A DNA stretch of 64,000 nt from Neoakkermansia glycaniphila (GTDB lineage Bacteria > Verrucomicrobiota > Verrucomicrobiia > Verrucomicrobiales > Akkermansiaceae), in assembly GCF_001683795.1 (NCBI RefSeq), contig NZ_LIGX01000028.1, forward strand, positions 1-64,000. Reading direction: 5' to 3'. The position numbers were made by a program, and so were the translations under genes. This document shows positions 48,259 to 57,335 of the stretch, piece by piece; positions within the stretch are counted from its first letter, which is position 1; every line of letters starts with the position of its first letter. Under the pieces are notes generated by a model. The model was not told the origin of the DNA, did not search any database, and worked only from the letters and a program-made list of their open reading frames with translations.

Positions 48259-51200
48259 TCAGAACGAATAGCTCGTACCGAGGCGGGCCGTCTGGTTCAC
48301 CTTCTGGCTGGCTGCCTCCACTTCGTAGTGCAGGTTCACATTCCACTGCTCGTCGATCTGCCAGGAGGAGCCGACATAGCCGCGCACCGCATGGCGTCCG
48401 ACACGGGAATCCAGCATCGTAAACGTCATATTGCCGTTCGCCACGTTCGACTTCGGATTCCTGCGAACCAGATCCGGCACATAGCTCGCACCGAAATAAT
48501 TCGTCAGGGACGACTTGCCGTCCATCTGAATCGTATGCTCGAACGTCGCACCGATCGGGAGGCGCAGAGCATGCATCCGGGAACGGTCCACGGCAAAATC
48601 ACCGGCGCCGCCGTTAAACGTATGGGCATCATGCTGGGCAAGCACGAACTCAAGCCCCACATACGGATTGATCGACATATTCGAACCCACCTTGCGGTAC
48701 CATGTCAGCTGCGTTTCCAAATTGTAGGAATCGCTATTCCAGCGTCCGGTGGAGAAATTGCCGTTGCGGAAGAACTTGCCGCGGTTCCGGCCGCTGCCGT
48801 AACCGGCCATATAATCCCATGCCACCAGACCGCGGTCGCAGGCATGCAACGTCGTACGGCCGTACACCATCCCCATCATGATATCCTGATGAGTCTTGCC
48901 GAGGCCGCGGTTCGTCCTTTCGGAACCGATAATCTGGCCGAAAGCTCCGCCGAGAATCGAATTGTCGCTCACGGCATCATCGTAACCGATGGCGTAGCCG
49001 CCGCTATCCTTGCGGTAGCCGCGCAGGGCCTTGCCGATATTCTCGTTCAGATAGAACGCCTTGCCCCAAAGATGGCGCTGAGGAGTCTGGCGGTAGAGCC
49101 CCAGGCTGAGCTGGCCTGACACCGCAGACGAGAACGCATCCATGGCATCAGTCATCGTCCACAGGGAATTGATCGTCGATTCCTGAAGATCGGGCACCAC
49201 CGGATTGACGAACACGAAATTCTTGATCGCATCCTTCTGGTTGTAAACACCCGTCGCCTCGCCGTAATCCACATCCTTCGTACGCAGCGTGATATTGTCA
49301 CTGTAAAGCTGAATATCGCCCGTATAGCTCTGCGTCAATTGCGAGGTATCCAAAGCGATATGCGACAGGTCGTTGCCTTCCTGTGCGGCAATCTTCGCAA
49401 TGGCATTGCCTTCGTTCTGATTGGCAAGCATCGCATCCGTCATCACGAACACCCATGTATCGCGGCCCTTGCTGGAAGAATAGCCGTTCACATTATTGAA
49501 TCCCTTGTTGACGAACGTCGCAGCAGAAGGAGCGCTATTCATATTGCCCACCTGATTGTTGCCGGAAAGCGTCACCACCACATCGACGGGGCGCTCGACA
49601 GCCTCGTCGCGAACCAGATTCACCGTACCCGACTGGGCGACGCCCTCGTCGAAGAACAGCTCCTGACGCACGTTCACTTCGCCGCCCTTCACTTCGAGGT
49701 GGGAACCCTTCCCTGCAATCAGCTTATTGGCGGATACTCTGGTGCCAGCAACCACATTCGTCTGCTTATCGTTGCCGATCACATGCAGCTCGTTGGCATC
49801 CAGATTATTCTCCTTCGATTCATCGAGGCGGACACGGGCTTCCGTCTCTCCGCTGCTGGCGGCATAGGAGCCCAGCGTAATGCCTTCCCATGAACTGCGC
49901 GTCAAATCAAGATTGCCCTGATGCAGATTCACCCAGCCGAAACGGTCCTTGTCTCCAGCGGCATACGATGCGGATTCCTCCAGCTTCACTTCCTTGTCAA
50001 CCACGAGCGCACCGCCCTGATTGTCCAACTTCGTATCGGCTCCGGCCACGATGAAATTCTGGGCATTCACGTTCGACGTACTGCCGATCACCGTCCGTTC
50101 GCCCGTCTGGGCCTGCACTGTATCCACCGTCACCAGGGAATGCGTTCCCGCATTCTCATTCAGCTTGATCTGGGCTGCCGTGGAATCCGTCGCGCTCACC
50201 GTACCGAACGACCCCATGAACAGGGGCTTGTCCTGATTGCCCGTGGCTGCGACGAGATCGGTATTGCCGCCGGAAGCGGTCACCGTGCCCGTCTCGTTGA
50301 TCTGGTTCACCTTCAGCTCGCCGCCAAGGTTCACGATCGCACCGGAAGTAGCGCCCACCGTAGCAGAGGACTGCTGCTCCACATGAATCGTCTCATTGGA
50401 CTGAATCACCTTGTCGCCCGTGCTGTAATCGATCCCCGCGCGGAGAACGTACAGATAGGTACGGAGATCCTTGCCGTCCACAAGCTTCGGCGTAAAGGCC
50501 CGCTTCATGGAATCCACGATCCCTTCATGCGTCACCTTGCCGTCGCCGTCGCCCTTGATCACGAACGTACCGATATTCGCCAAAGCGTCGATATCGAGCG
50601 TCACGTTGAAAAAGCCGGTAATCGTCTGGTACCAGTTATTCTCATTGTCCACCTTGGCATGCTTCACCGTATTGCCCGCCCAAAGGGTCGCACCCTTCGA
50701 AATGGTCAGCGTCGGAAGCTTATCGGCAGGCGTTCCGGCGGGGAGGAGATTGCCGTCCTTATCCGTACCGTACACCGTATTTTCAGCGTAGAAATAGCCT
50801 TGCTCCTTGATGATCGAATCGGAACCGATCGTCAGATTGCCTGTGCGGGCGTCGACATAGTACATACCGAAACCGCCGTTGGCATTCCACGCACAGCCTT
50901 CATTGATCACCACGCCGCCGGAAGGAAGCGCAGCAGTCTTGTTCTCGGAAGTCAGATAACCCATCGTCCGGAAAGTCGAACCGTTCTGCATCTCGATCAT
51001 GCCGCCGGACTGCACCGTCGTGCCCTTCAGCACGTTCAGAGAGCCGATCACATTCAACGTCGCATTCTGCTTCACATCCAGACTGTCCGCCCAGAGGTAA
51101 TCCTTGCTGATCTCGCCGACGGGAGTCACGCCCACCGTGGCAAACACCTTGTCCGCCTGATCGTTGCCCACCGTCACGGTACCGATGCGCACAGCATCTC

Positions 51201-53919
51201 CGGCAATAAACGTACCGCCGAGCAAATGCACGGGACCGGAAAACACGCGGGGAGAAGCAATCGTCATCTTGCCGCCGTACATCGTCAGAGTGCCGGTAAA
51301 GGCATCCTCGCCGTGGGCGTACATATCGCGGGCTTCATGATTGCCGCCGAGAACATTGATCGAACCGTTGCCGCAAATCGTACCGGAGAACTGGGACGTA
51401 CCGCCGTTTCCTTCGACGAAATTGACGACCGAACCGTTGCCATTCAACTCGATGTGGCCGGCAAAATTCGTCCCGGCCTGCACATTCACCGTACCCTTGC
51501 CTTCCACCACCACGGGATTGCGCTCCAGCCCCACATCCGTGGAAGCTCCGCGGAACCACGTACCGGCCAGGAAATTGAGCACGGCATCCGTCTTGACGAG
51601 CACATGGCCGTCTGCAATACCGGCCAGAGCGCCGTTGCCAACAACCGTCACGTCATTCTCTACGCCGCGTTCGCCCAGATCGAGCAAACCTCCGTAAATC
51701 GTCGCGCCACCTGTACCGAGCCCGGTCTTGGCATCCACACGGATCGTACCGCCGTACAGCTTCGTGCCGCCGGAGAAGGAATTCTCCGTGCGGATCACCA
51801 GCTTGCCCGTACCGTACTTCTCGATCGACGCATTGCCGACGATCGAACCGTCGCCGTGCCACAACAAATCGCCGTTGCCGCCATTAAAAGCTACCTCGAT
51901 AATTCCGGAAGGCTTCACATTGCCGTTCACGCTGACAAGCCCCTTGATCGTCACATCGCCACTGCGGGTGAAATGCACCACGTCGAGATCCTGGAATGCC
52001 CAGTCCACGCCATCCGGCATATCCTTATTCCACACCTTGTTCGTCGACACCTGATTCCAGACGCCGATCCCGTTGCCATGGCCAGCGCCTTCGCCGTCCC
52101 ACCACAACTCGGCGCCCACAGGAGCATTCACCGTCCAATGGGCATACAGATCATTCCCGTTCCATGAGAAAGACCACGTACCCTGATAGGCATAGCCGTC
52201 CCCGATCACATTCGTACCGAGACCGTAAATCAGAATATCGGAAAACGTCTGCCCGTTGCGGGAACCGTTCGCATCCGTCATCAGAAGATAATTCTGATTC
52301 GTCGCCCAGCGGGAATCGCCGTTGAAATCGAGATTATTGCTCAGGAAAAGGTGGCCGCCGAGCGACCAGCTTTCCGTGGTCACCGTCAAACCGGAGGCTT
52401 CCACATTGGTATTGAGGAACGGAGCGATATCAAACGTAATGCCGCTCTGCATATTCACGGAAGCAGAAGCCAGTGAAGCGCCGCTACCCGTTCGGAGAAT
52501 CGTCCGGGAATCGAACTGAGCCGTCTTCGCCACCATGGCGCCATCGCGGCGCATCTCCAGCACGGAACCGCCCCATGCACGGAAATCGAAATAGGTATCC
52601 TTCACCTGATGTCCGCTGCCGTATGTGGAAGACCACACATCGCGCATCGACAGGCGGCCCTTATCCACAATCGACAGGCAGCCCTCATACAGCTCCGCAG
52701 CCCCGGCAATATAGGAATCGAGCACCTGCCCTTCGTTATACTGCCCGGAAACGACAATATTGCCCGAATAGCCGGCCATACTGTTCATATGTACCTTGAG
52801 GGACGAATTGCCCGGACCTTCCGCATCGCTGTAACGTGTAAAATAGAAAGGATCGTAGAAGAAAATGGACTTCCCGGCAGCCGCACGCATCTCGAAATCG
52901 ACCTGGTTCATCGCCTCCTTGTACACCGTACCAACCAAACCCATGCGGGACTTGTTCGCTCCTCCGTTGCCCGTATTCTGGAAATTGTCCTTGAACGTCA
53001 CATTGCCGTAATCGGCGGAAAGAAGATACTTCGTCGTAGACGGATAATAATCCAGCGTCACGTACACGGCCGAACCTTCTCCGAGCGTCGTGTTATTGGA
53101 GAACATGACATCTCCGTTCTTCTCGATATTGAACCAGTAGCCGGATGCAAAAGCACCTGCGATTTTGTCGGCAGAATTGCCGTCGAACAGCACCTGCCCT
53201 GTCGTCCCGGTAATATCTACGCCTGCGCGGGCGTAAAGCGCGCCACCATAACAAGTGGAGCCATTCGCCGTATTACCGACGAACTCGACATTATCGTTGC
53301 CTTCAAAAATGGCATATGACCAGGAAAACAATCCTCCGCCCATCCCTCCGTTACCTCCGGTCAACGCGTTGTTCTCGAACCGAACCGTACCGTTGTTGCT
53401 GAATGTCGGCTGTCCGGAACCATAAATATAAATGGCACCGCCACTTCCCGTAGACCTGTTGCCGGAGAATAAAACCGAATCATTGCCGGAAACTTCGAAA
53501 TTGATCCTCGAATTGGGGGAATACAAGCTGATGGCGCCGCCGCCTCGAATCCACGATACATTCGGATCGTTGAAAATATTGCCGCTGAATGCCAGAGACT
53601 TGTTATCTTTCAAATACACTCCCGTCCCGGCACTGATGGCGGGACCATCCCACTTGCTTTGATTCCCCTGGAACAAAACATCGCCGTTACCGAGCAGCGA
53701 CACGCTTCCCTGCCCGTAAATAACACTGACGTTATTGCGGAACGTCAACGCTTCATAAGAATTCAAAGCGAATGAACCGCTATAATCATTGTAAATGGTA
53801 CCCGTCTGATTCTCCTTGACCAGAGAACCATTCTGATAATCACCGGCGAATCCTTGAGAGGAAACGACAAAAGCGCTCAACAAAGCGGCGCGCAACAGGA
53901 CAGGAAGATGCAACTTCAT
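48259..53919 (-). CDS. Very large autotransporter adhesin-like protein (type V secretion)
   Basis: An 1886-residue protein starting MKLHLPVLLRAALLSAFVVS, a leader style typical of Akkermansia autotransporters. The long passenger consists of beta-helix-type repeats rich in Gly/Asn/Val, including an autotransporter-associated beta-strand unit near GGTKLYGGTIRVDAKTGLGT. The last roughly 280 residues form an outer-membrane beta-barrel (from LYRQTPQRHLWGKAFYL) ending in the expected aromatic Phe (LGTSYSF). The barrel would insert in the outer membrane and display the passenger. Passenger function is unknown; adhesion is the usual guess. It is divergent from the SGNH hydrolase and controlled by a promoter with a palindrome in the spacer. 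Confidence 0.88.
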   Translation of the reverse strand: MKLHLPVLLRAALLSAFVVSSQGFAGDYQNGSLVKENQTGTIYNDYSGSFALNSYEALTFRNNVSVIYGQGSVSLLGNGDVLFQGNQSKWDGPAISAGTGVYLKDNKSLAFSGNIFNDPNVSWIRGGGAISLYSPNSRINFEVSGNDSVLFSGNRSTGSGGAIYIYGSGQPTFSNNGTVRFENNALTGGNGGMGGGLFSWSYAIFEGNDNVEFVGNTANGSTCYGGALYARAGVDITGTTGQVLFDGNSADKIAGAFASGYWFNIEKNGDVMFSNNTTLGEGSAVYVTLDYYPSTTKYLLSADYGNVTFKDNFQNTGNGGANKSRMGLVGTVYKEAMNQVDFEMRAAAGKSIFFYDPFYFTRYSDAEGPGNSSLKVHMNSMAGYSGNIVVSGQYNEGQVLDSYIAGAAELYEGCLSIVDKGRLSMRDVWSSTYGSGHQVKDTYFDFRAWGGSVLEMRRDGAMVAKTAQFDSRTILRTGSGASLASASVNMQSGITFDIAPFLNTNVEASGLTVTTESWSLGGHLFLSNNLDFNGDSRWATNQNYLLMTDANGSRNGQTFSDILIYGLGTNVIGDGYAYQGTWSFSWNGNDLYAHWTVNAPVGAELWWDGEGAGHGNGIGVWNQVSTNKVWNKDMPDGVDWAFQDLDVVHFTRSGDVTIKGLVSVNGNVKPSGIIEVAFNGGNGDLLWHGDGSIVGNASIEKYGTGKLVIRTENSFSGGTKLYGGTIRVDAKTGLGTGGATIYGGLLDLGERGVENDVTVVGNGALAGIADGHVLVKTDAVLNFLAGTWFRGASTDVGLERNPVVVEGKGTVNVQAGTNFAGHIELNGNGSVVNFVEGNGGTSQFSGTICGNGSINVLGGNHEARDMYAHGEDAFTGTLTMYGGKMTIASPRVFSGPVHLLGGTFIAGDAVRIGTVTVGNDQADKVFATVGVTPVGEISKDYLWADSLDVKQNATLNVIGSLNVLKGTTVQSGGMIEMQNGSTFRTMGYLTSENKTAALPSGGVVINEGCAWNANGGFGMYYVDARTGNLTIGSDSIIKEQGYFYAENTVYGTDKDGNLLPAGTPADKLPTLTISKGATLWAGNTVKHAKVDNENNWYQTITGFFNVTLDIDALANIGTFVIKGDGDGKVTHEGIVDSMKRAFTPKLVDGKDLRTYLYVLRAGIDYSTGDKVIQSNETIHVEQQSSATVGATSGAIVNLGGELKVNQINETGTVTASGGNTDLVAATGNQDKPLFMGSFGTVSATDSTAAQIKLNENAGTHSLVTVDTVQAQTGERTVIGSTSNVNAQNFIVAGADTKLDNQGGALVVDKEVKLEESASYAAGDKDRFGWVNLHQGNLDLTRSSWEGITLGSYAASSGETEARVRLDESKENNLDANELHVIGNDKQTNVVAGTRVSANKLIAGKGSHLEVKGGEVNVRQELFFDEGVAQSGTVNLVRDEAVERPVDVVVTLSGNNQVGNMNSAPSAATFVNKGFNNVNGYSSSKGRDTWVFVMTDAMLANQNEGNAIAKIAAQEGNDLSHIALDTSQLTQSYTGDIQLYSDNITLRTKDVDYGEATGVYNQKDAIKNFVFVNPVVPDLQESTINSLWTMTDAMDAFSSAVSGQLSLGLYRQTPQRHLWGKAFYLNENIGKALRGYRKDSGGYAIGYDDAVSDNSILGGAFGQIIGSERTNRGLGKTHQDIMMGMVYGRTTLHACDRGLVAWDYMAGYGSGRNRGKFFRNGNFSTGRWNSDSYNLETQLTWYRKVGSNMSINPYVGLEFVLAQHDAHTFNGGAGDFAVDRSRMHALRLPIGATFEHTIQMDGKSSLTNYFGASYVPDLVRRNPKSNVANGNMTFTMLDSRVGRHAVRGYVGSSWQIDEQWNVNLHYEVEAASQKVNQTARLGTSYSF

Positions 53920-53958
53920 AATAATAAGACATATAGGAGCAAAAATAAACCCCGCACA

Positions 53959-53987
53959 ATTTTAGCGGATTATAAATCCTGTGTCAA
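53959..53987 (-). promoter_or_regulatory. Autotransporter promoter with a palindrome in its spacer
   Basis: On the minus strand: TTGACA, 17-bp spacer, TAAAAT. The spacer contains the near-palindrome GGATTTATAATCC (53967-53979), an ideal site for a repressor that blocks RNA polymerase. Confidence 0.68.
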
Positions 53988-54165
53988 TTAAAAACCATTA
54001 TATAACGCAATACGTTTTCATTCAATAAATTCTTTTAATTATACCTAATTTTAAACGGTGTTTTTCATGTCCATTTTTTTGAATTTTGTTCATTTTTATA
54101 TAACAAAAAACATACAAATGAATTCATAATACATTTATTATTATTGTACAAAATAATCAATAAGC

Positions 54166-54180
54166 GGATTTATAATCCGT
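54166..54180 (+). promoter_or_regulatory. Second palindromic operator-like site
   Basis: CGGATTTATAATCCG, sharing the 14-bp GGATTTATAATCCG with the site in the autotransporter promoter, in inverted orientation about 200 bp away. Confidence 0.5.
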
Positions 54181-54439
54181 CTTCACCCCTCCGAATGTAT
54201 GACACAAACAACAATTTCATGGAAACACAAAGCCTCTGAAAAATATTTTACAAATAAAATAACTCATAATAAATAAGTAAGAAAAAGTTATAATAATTTC
54301 AAAACAATCGAAAAAGGTAATACATGCTTGGAAACGATAGAAGAGTGACGAATGCGACGTAGAAAACATGCAAATGGTCGGATTACCACAGACAGCTCCA
54401 ATCCGGCATATTTCTACAACTTCGACCATAGAGACCATT

Positions 54440-55204
54440 ATGACCAAAAACACGCTAATTTCTGCCGCATGTCTCCTCGCAGGCCTGCCCTCTCTTCTGG
54501 CCGCCGCACCATCCGAAAACGACCCGCCGACATCGCCCGTAGCCCCTGTATACAATGACAGGCACTGGGTTCCTGCTCGTTATGCCAAAGTCAAGCAAAA
54601 CATGGCCAACCTGCCTTGCGATGTCTTCTTCATCGGCGACTCGATCACCGAACAATGGGAAATCGTCGGTAAAAAAGTATGGGATGAAAAATTCGTTCCG
54701 CTCAAAGCCGTCAACTTCGGAGTCAGCGGAGACCGCACCGAACACATCCTCTGGCGCATGGAAGACACCAAACTTGCCACTACCACCCCTCCCAAGGTAT
54801 GCGTCCTGATGGTGGGCACCAACAACATCGGCACATGGAAAGGCAAACAGACACCAAAGGAAACCGTCGAAGGAGTCAAAAAAATCGTCACGACTCTGCT
54901 GGACAAATTCCCCTCCACCCACGTCATCATCCTTGAAACCACGCCGTACGGCCCAGACCCCAAAGGAAACCTCCGCATCCTTGGAGAAAAAGTCAATGCC
55001 GAAATCCGCAAACTCAAACTGCCACGCACGAACATCGTCAACTACAACAAATACTTCCTCAATCCCGACAAAACCTTCAAACCCGGCCTCTTCAAGGACC
55101 ACGTCCATCTCACCGAACAAGGATACCGCGTCTGGTGTGAACACCTGCTTCCCGAAGTCGAAAAATGGCTGAAAAAAAGCGATCAGGCATCCTCCCGTTC
55201 CTGA
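54440..55204 (+). CDS. Secreted SGNH/GDSL hydrolase
   Basis: A 254-residue protein with a signal peptide (MTKNTLISAACLLAG to SLLAAA). SGNH blocks are complete: block I GDSIT (Ser68), block II GVSGDRTEHILWR, block III GTNN (Asn128), and block V DHVHLTEQGY with Asp220/His223. The closest pattern is the PAF-acetylhydrolase-like branch of acyl or acetyl esterases. A role in removing acetyl groups from glycans, such as sialic acid or mucin sugars, is attractive beside GH16 but unproven. ATG 54440 is chosen for the signal peptide. Confidence 0.88.
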   Translation: MTKNTLISAACLLAGLPSLLAAAPSENDPPTSPVAPVYNDRHWVPARYAKVKQNMANLPCDVFFIGDSITEQWEIVGKKVWDEKFVPLKAVNFGVSGDRTEHILWRMEDTKLATTTPPKVCVLMVGTNNIGTWKGKQTPKETVEGVKKIVTTLLDKFPSTHVIILETTPYGPDPKGNLRILGEKVNAEIRKLKLPRTNIVNYNKYFLNPDKTFKPGLFKDHVHLTEQGYRVWCEHLLPEVEKWLKKSDQASSRS

Positions 55205-55237
55205 TCCTGACGCCGCATCACGTCCGACTCCTCACAC

Positions 55238-55269
55238 TGCCGCGCACTCCTCTCATGGAATGCGCGGCA
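55238..55269 (+). terminator. Possible terminator after the SGNH gene
   Basis: TGCCGCGCA/TGCGCGGCA stem with a 14-nt loop, then a short T-containing stretch. The weak T-run lowers confidence. Confidence 0.4.
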
Positions 55270-55413
55270 TTTCCACACACCAAGCCCACTCCTTCCGCTG
55301 CCAATGGGATGGAACCGGGCAGCCAAACACATCCCAGGCGCAGACATCCGGCACCAACCGCACCACAGAATGCATCTCCTGCATACCGTCAACACATGGC
55401 ATCGCCTACATGG

Positions 55414-55860
55414 TCAAACGGCCAATGAAACCGTACGCACGCCCTCTGCCGCATGCTCGAGCAGCAACCACACCGTGCCCTCCGGCATCATCGAACCGTC
55501 AAAGCGATTGGCCCACTCTGCCAGAATCAAATCGCCGCGTTCCAGATACTCGTCCCAACCGATCGCAAGCAACTCCTCGGGCAACTCCATACGGTAAAAA
55601 TCGAAATGGCACACGGGAATACGCGCATCGGAATGCTCGTGTACCAGAGAAAATGTCGGACTCACACCGGGATTCCCGGCGCCCAGCCCCTCCAGAATAC
55701 CCTGCACCAGATGCGTCTTCCCGGCCCCCAGATCGCCGACCAGTCCCACAACCTGCCCCGGTTGCAACACCTCGGCAAGCAACCTCCCCAACCCGCGCAT
55801 CTCCTCGGGAGAAGACACCGTCCTCACTCCGGAATTGAAAATTTTATGCAAATTCTCCAT
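55414..55860 (-). CDS. tsaE: tRNA threonylcarbamoyladenosine biosynthesis ATPase TsaE
   Basis: A 148-residue protein starting MENLHKIFNSGVRTV. Walker A is GDLGAGKT (42-49), then SPTFSLVHEHSDA and HFDFYRME, and WANRFDG towards the end, all typical of TsaE (YjeE). It binds TsaB/TsaD and is needed for t6A at position 37 of ANN-decoding tRNAs. The longer frame to 55932 crosses the rplU promoter region and is not likely. Divergent from rplU. Confidence 0.93.
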   Translation of the reverse strand: MENLHKIFNSGVRTVSSPEEMRGLGRLLAEVLQPGQVVGLVGDLGAGKTHLVQGILEGLGAGNPGVSPTFSLVHEHSDARIPVCHFDFYRMELPEELLAIGWDEYLERGDLILAEWANRFDGSMMPEGTVWLLLEHAAEGVRTVSLAV

Positions 55861-55878
55861 AAAAAGATTAAATTTTAC

Positions 55879-55906
55879 TTGCCAGCCGTCGAGCCGTATG
55901 TATAAT
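55879..55906 (+). promoter_or_regulatory. Promoter of rplU-rpmA
   Basis: TTGCCA (55879-55884), 16-bp spacer, perfect TATAAT (55901-55906). The leader contains a small CCCGC-TCCG-GCGGG hairpin before the rplU ATG, possibly an L21 feedback site. Confidence 0.65.
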
Positions 55907-55949
55907 GTGCCCGCCCGCTCCGGCGGGATCAATACGAATTAGTGACATT

Positions 55950-56270
55950 ATGGCATACGCAGTTTTCAAAACAGGTGGAAAACAGTACCGCGTGCAAGTC
56001 GGCGACGTTCTGACCGTCGACCGCATCGCCACGCTGGCGCAAGACAGAGAAGCAACCTTCGACCAGGTCCTCCTCGTCGAAGCCGACGGCACGACCAAGA
56101 TCGGCACGCCCACCGTTTCCGGTGCGACCGTGACCGCCAAGGTACTCGACGCAGCCGCTCGCGGCGCCAAGGGAGTGGCTTTCAAATTCAAGCGCCGCAA
56201 GGGGTTCCACAAAAAGAAGGGTTTCCGCGCCGCTCTGACGAAGATCGAAATCACCGCAATCAAGGGCTAA
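55950..56270 (+). CDS. rplU: 50S ribosomal protein L21
   Basis: A 106-residue protein starting MAYAVFKTGGKQYRVQVGDV, which is the L21 N-terminal signature, and ending in a basic RNA-binding tail (KFKRRKGFHKKKGFR). It binds 23S rRNA domain II. The frame extends 15 codons upstream, but ATG 55950 gives the canonical protein. It is followed 24 bp later by rpmA, the universal partner. A strong promoter sits about 45 bp upstream. Confidence 0.97.
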   Translation: MAYAVFKTGGKQYRVQVGDVLTVDRIATLAQDREATFDQVLLVEADGTTKIGTPTVSGATVTAKVLDAAARGAKGVAFKFKRRKGFHKKKGFRAALTKIEITAIKG

Positions 56271-56294
56271 ACTTAACCAACATTTTTACTAGAT

Positions 56295-56549
56295 ATGGCT
56301 CATAAGAAAGGTCAAGGTTCCGTACGCAATGGACGCGACTCTCGCAGCAAGCGTCTTGGCGTGAAGAAATTCGGTGGACAGGTCGTTATCGCTGGCAACA
56401 TCATCATCCGCCAGCGCGGCACCAAATGGCACCCCGGCAAGGGCGTGGGCATGGGCCGCGACTACACCATCTTCTCCCTTGTGGACGGCCGCGTGTTCTT
56501 CGACCGAGACGGACGCCGCGTCAACGTCGCCCCGGCAGAAGAAGCCTAA
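56295..56549 (+). CDS. rpmA: 50S ribosomal protein L27
   Basis: An 84-residue protein with the L27 signature ([20 protein letters not shown], then [12 protein letters not shown]). L27's flexible N-terminus reaches the peptidyl-transferase centre. The N-terminus here (MAHKKGQGS) lacks the extra cleaved leader seen in some Firmicutes. It follows rplU closely and ends before a strong terminator. Confidence 0.97.
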   Translation: MAHKKGQGSVRNGRDSRSKRLGVKKFGGQVVIAGNIIIRQRGTKWHPGKGVGMGRDYTIFSLVDGRVFFDRDGRRVNVAPAEEA

Positions 56550-56576
56550 GCAACTTGCGGACACCGCAACATCTCC

Positions 56577-56608
56577 AACGGAGTACCCGAAACGGTACTC
56601 CGTTTTTT
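56577..56608 (+). terminator. Terminator of rplU-rpmA
   Basis: 11-bp stem AACGGAGTACC/GGTACTCCGTT, short loop, then a T-run. About 27 bp past the rpmA stop. Confidence 0.88.
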
Positions 56609-56654
56609 GTATGCATAGTACAGCAAATCTTTCTGATGCACGCGAAATTTGCTA

Positions 56655-56683
56655 TTGACACATACCAGAAATCAATACATTAT
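56655..56683 (+). promoter_or_regulatory. Promoter of the Mrr-N-like gene, with flanking inverted repeat
   Basis: TTGACA (56655-56660), 17-bp spacer, CATTAT (56678-56683). Just upstream AGCAAAT (56622-56628) and ATTTGCT (56647-56653) form an inverted repeat ending one base before the -35 box; it could be an operator. Confidence 0.5.
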
Positions 56684-56705
56684 GATGAACGTAGTATTCA
56701 ATGAT

Positions 56706-56972
56706 ATGACACGAAAAGATTTACCAAATATCCTCTATCAACTTCTTCAGAAGCTTGGAGGAAAAGCCTCCATGATGACTATTTTCCGAGAGTTTTGGAA
56801 AGTATATGGAAACCAATTATCCCCTGCCGACGATATGTTTTATACATGGAACTACGATATCAGATGGGCAGCCACACAACTTCGCCAACAAAAACGGATG
56901 AAAGGAGCATCTACGAAAGAAAATACTCACGGTGCACCTGTCAGCCCCAAAGGCATATGGGAAATTATTTAA
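56706..56972 (+). CDS. Small Mrr N-terminal-like winged-helix protein
   Basis: About 88 residues starting MTRKDLPNILYQLLQKLGG. The pattern of a helical start, WNYDIRWAATQLRQQKRM and a final KGIWEII resembles the winged-helix domain found at the N-terminus of Mrr-type restriction enzymes. The nuclease domain is missing and a stop follows directly, so it is either a stand-alone DNA-binding protein or a remnant. Upstream ATGs at 56682 and 56685 lie in the predicted -10 box. The gene is A+T-rich compared with its neighbours and sits next to a tRNA gene, which suggests horizontal origin. Confidence 0.6.
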   Translation: MTRKDLPNILYQLLQKLGGKASMMTIFREFWKVYGNQLSPADDMFYTWNYDIRWAATQLRQQKRMKGASTKENTHGAPVSPKGIWEII

Positions 56973-57060
56973 GGATTTAGCTATATCCCAATCATTCTTT
57001 CTCAATCGGCCGTTGGAGAGAAGTTGTAATGAAAATATGCGCCAAGTTGGCAAAAGCGCG

Positions 57061-57135
57061 TGGTAGCCCCAGCAGGAATCGAACCTGCAATTAGCGTTTA
57101 GGAAACGCTCGTTATATCCATTTAACTATAGGGCC
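57061..57135 (-). tRNA. tRNA-Arg (anticodon CCT)
   Basis: On the minus strand: acceptor GGCCCTA with TGGGGCT (two wobble pairs), D-arm GTTA/TAAC, anticodon loop TTCCTAA giving CCT, T-arm GCAGG-TTCGATT-CCTGC, and encoded CCA. It decodes AGG. tRNA 3' ends are common integration sites, and an A+T-rich small gene lies on its 3' side. Confidence 0.92.
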
Positions 57136-57276
57136 CTGAAATAAAGACGGGCATATTAAGCTCGAAATACGGAATGAAAGCAAGCAGAAAACGTATCAGA
57201 ACGCAATTTCCCGTCATTCCGGCATCATCCCGTTCCGCCATCACTTCAAGCAGAATGCCACCGCCGCTTCATCCAT

Positions 57277-57311
57277 AAAAAGGAACAGGCAGACAGCAAA
57301 CGCCGCCTGCC
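57277..57311 (-). terminator. Weak terminator after the secreted protein gene
   Basis: On the minus strand GGCAG...CTGCC can pair with additional GC pairs inside, followed by CCTTTTT. It lies 24 bp beyond the stop at 57336. Confidence 0.35.
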
Positions 57312-57335
57312 CGCAAAACCGCTGTATCCCGACGG

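Larger units (their letters stand above)
53920..54439. other. A+T-rich divergent intergenic region (520 bp)
   Basis: The gap between the autotransporter and the SGNH hydrolase is visibly A+T-rich and contains no plausible gene. It holds the autotransporter promoter (53959-53987) and two copies of GGATTTATAATCCG in opposite orientation. A promoter for the SGNH gene is not clear. Such A+T-rich tracts often bind nucleoid proteins. Confidence 0.7.

Noticed and set aside
48259..53919. Long plus-strand frames inside the autotransporter (e.g. 748 codons at 49921-52167)
   Set aside because: They are antisense shadows of a repetitive gene; the minus-strand frame has a signal peptide, a passenger and a barrel.
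56973..57060. Attachment-site duplication of the tRNA-Arg 3' end
   Set aside because: I looked for a second copy of the tRNA 3' sequence around the A+T-rich gene and found none in the window.
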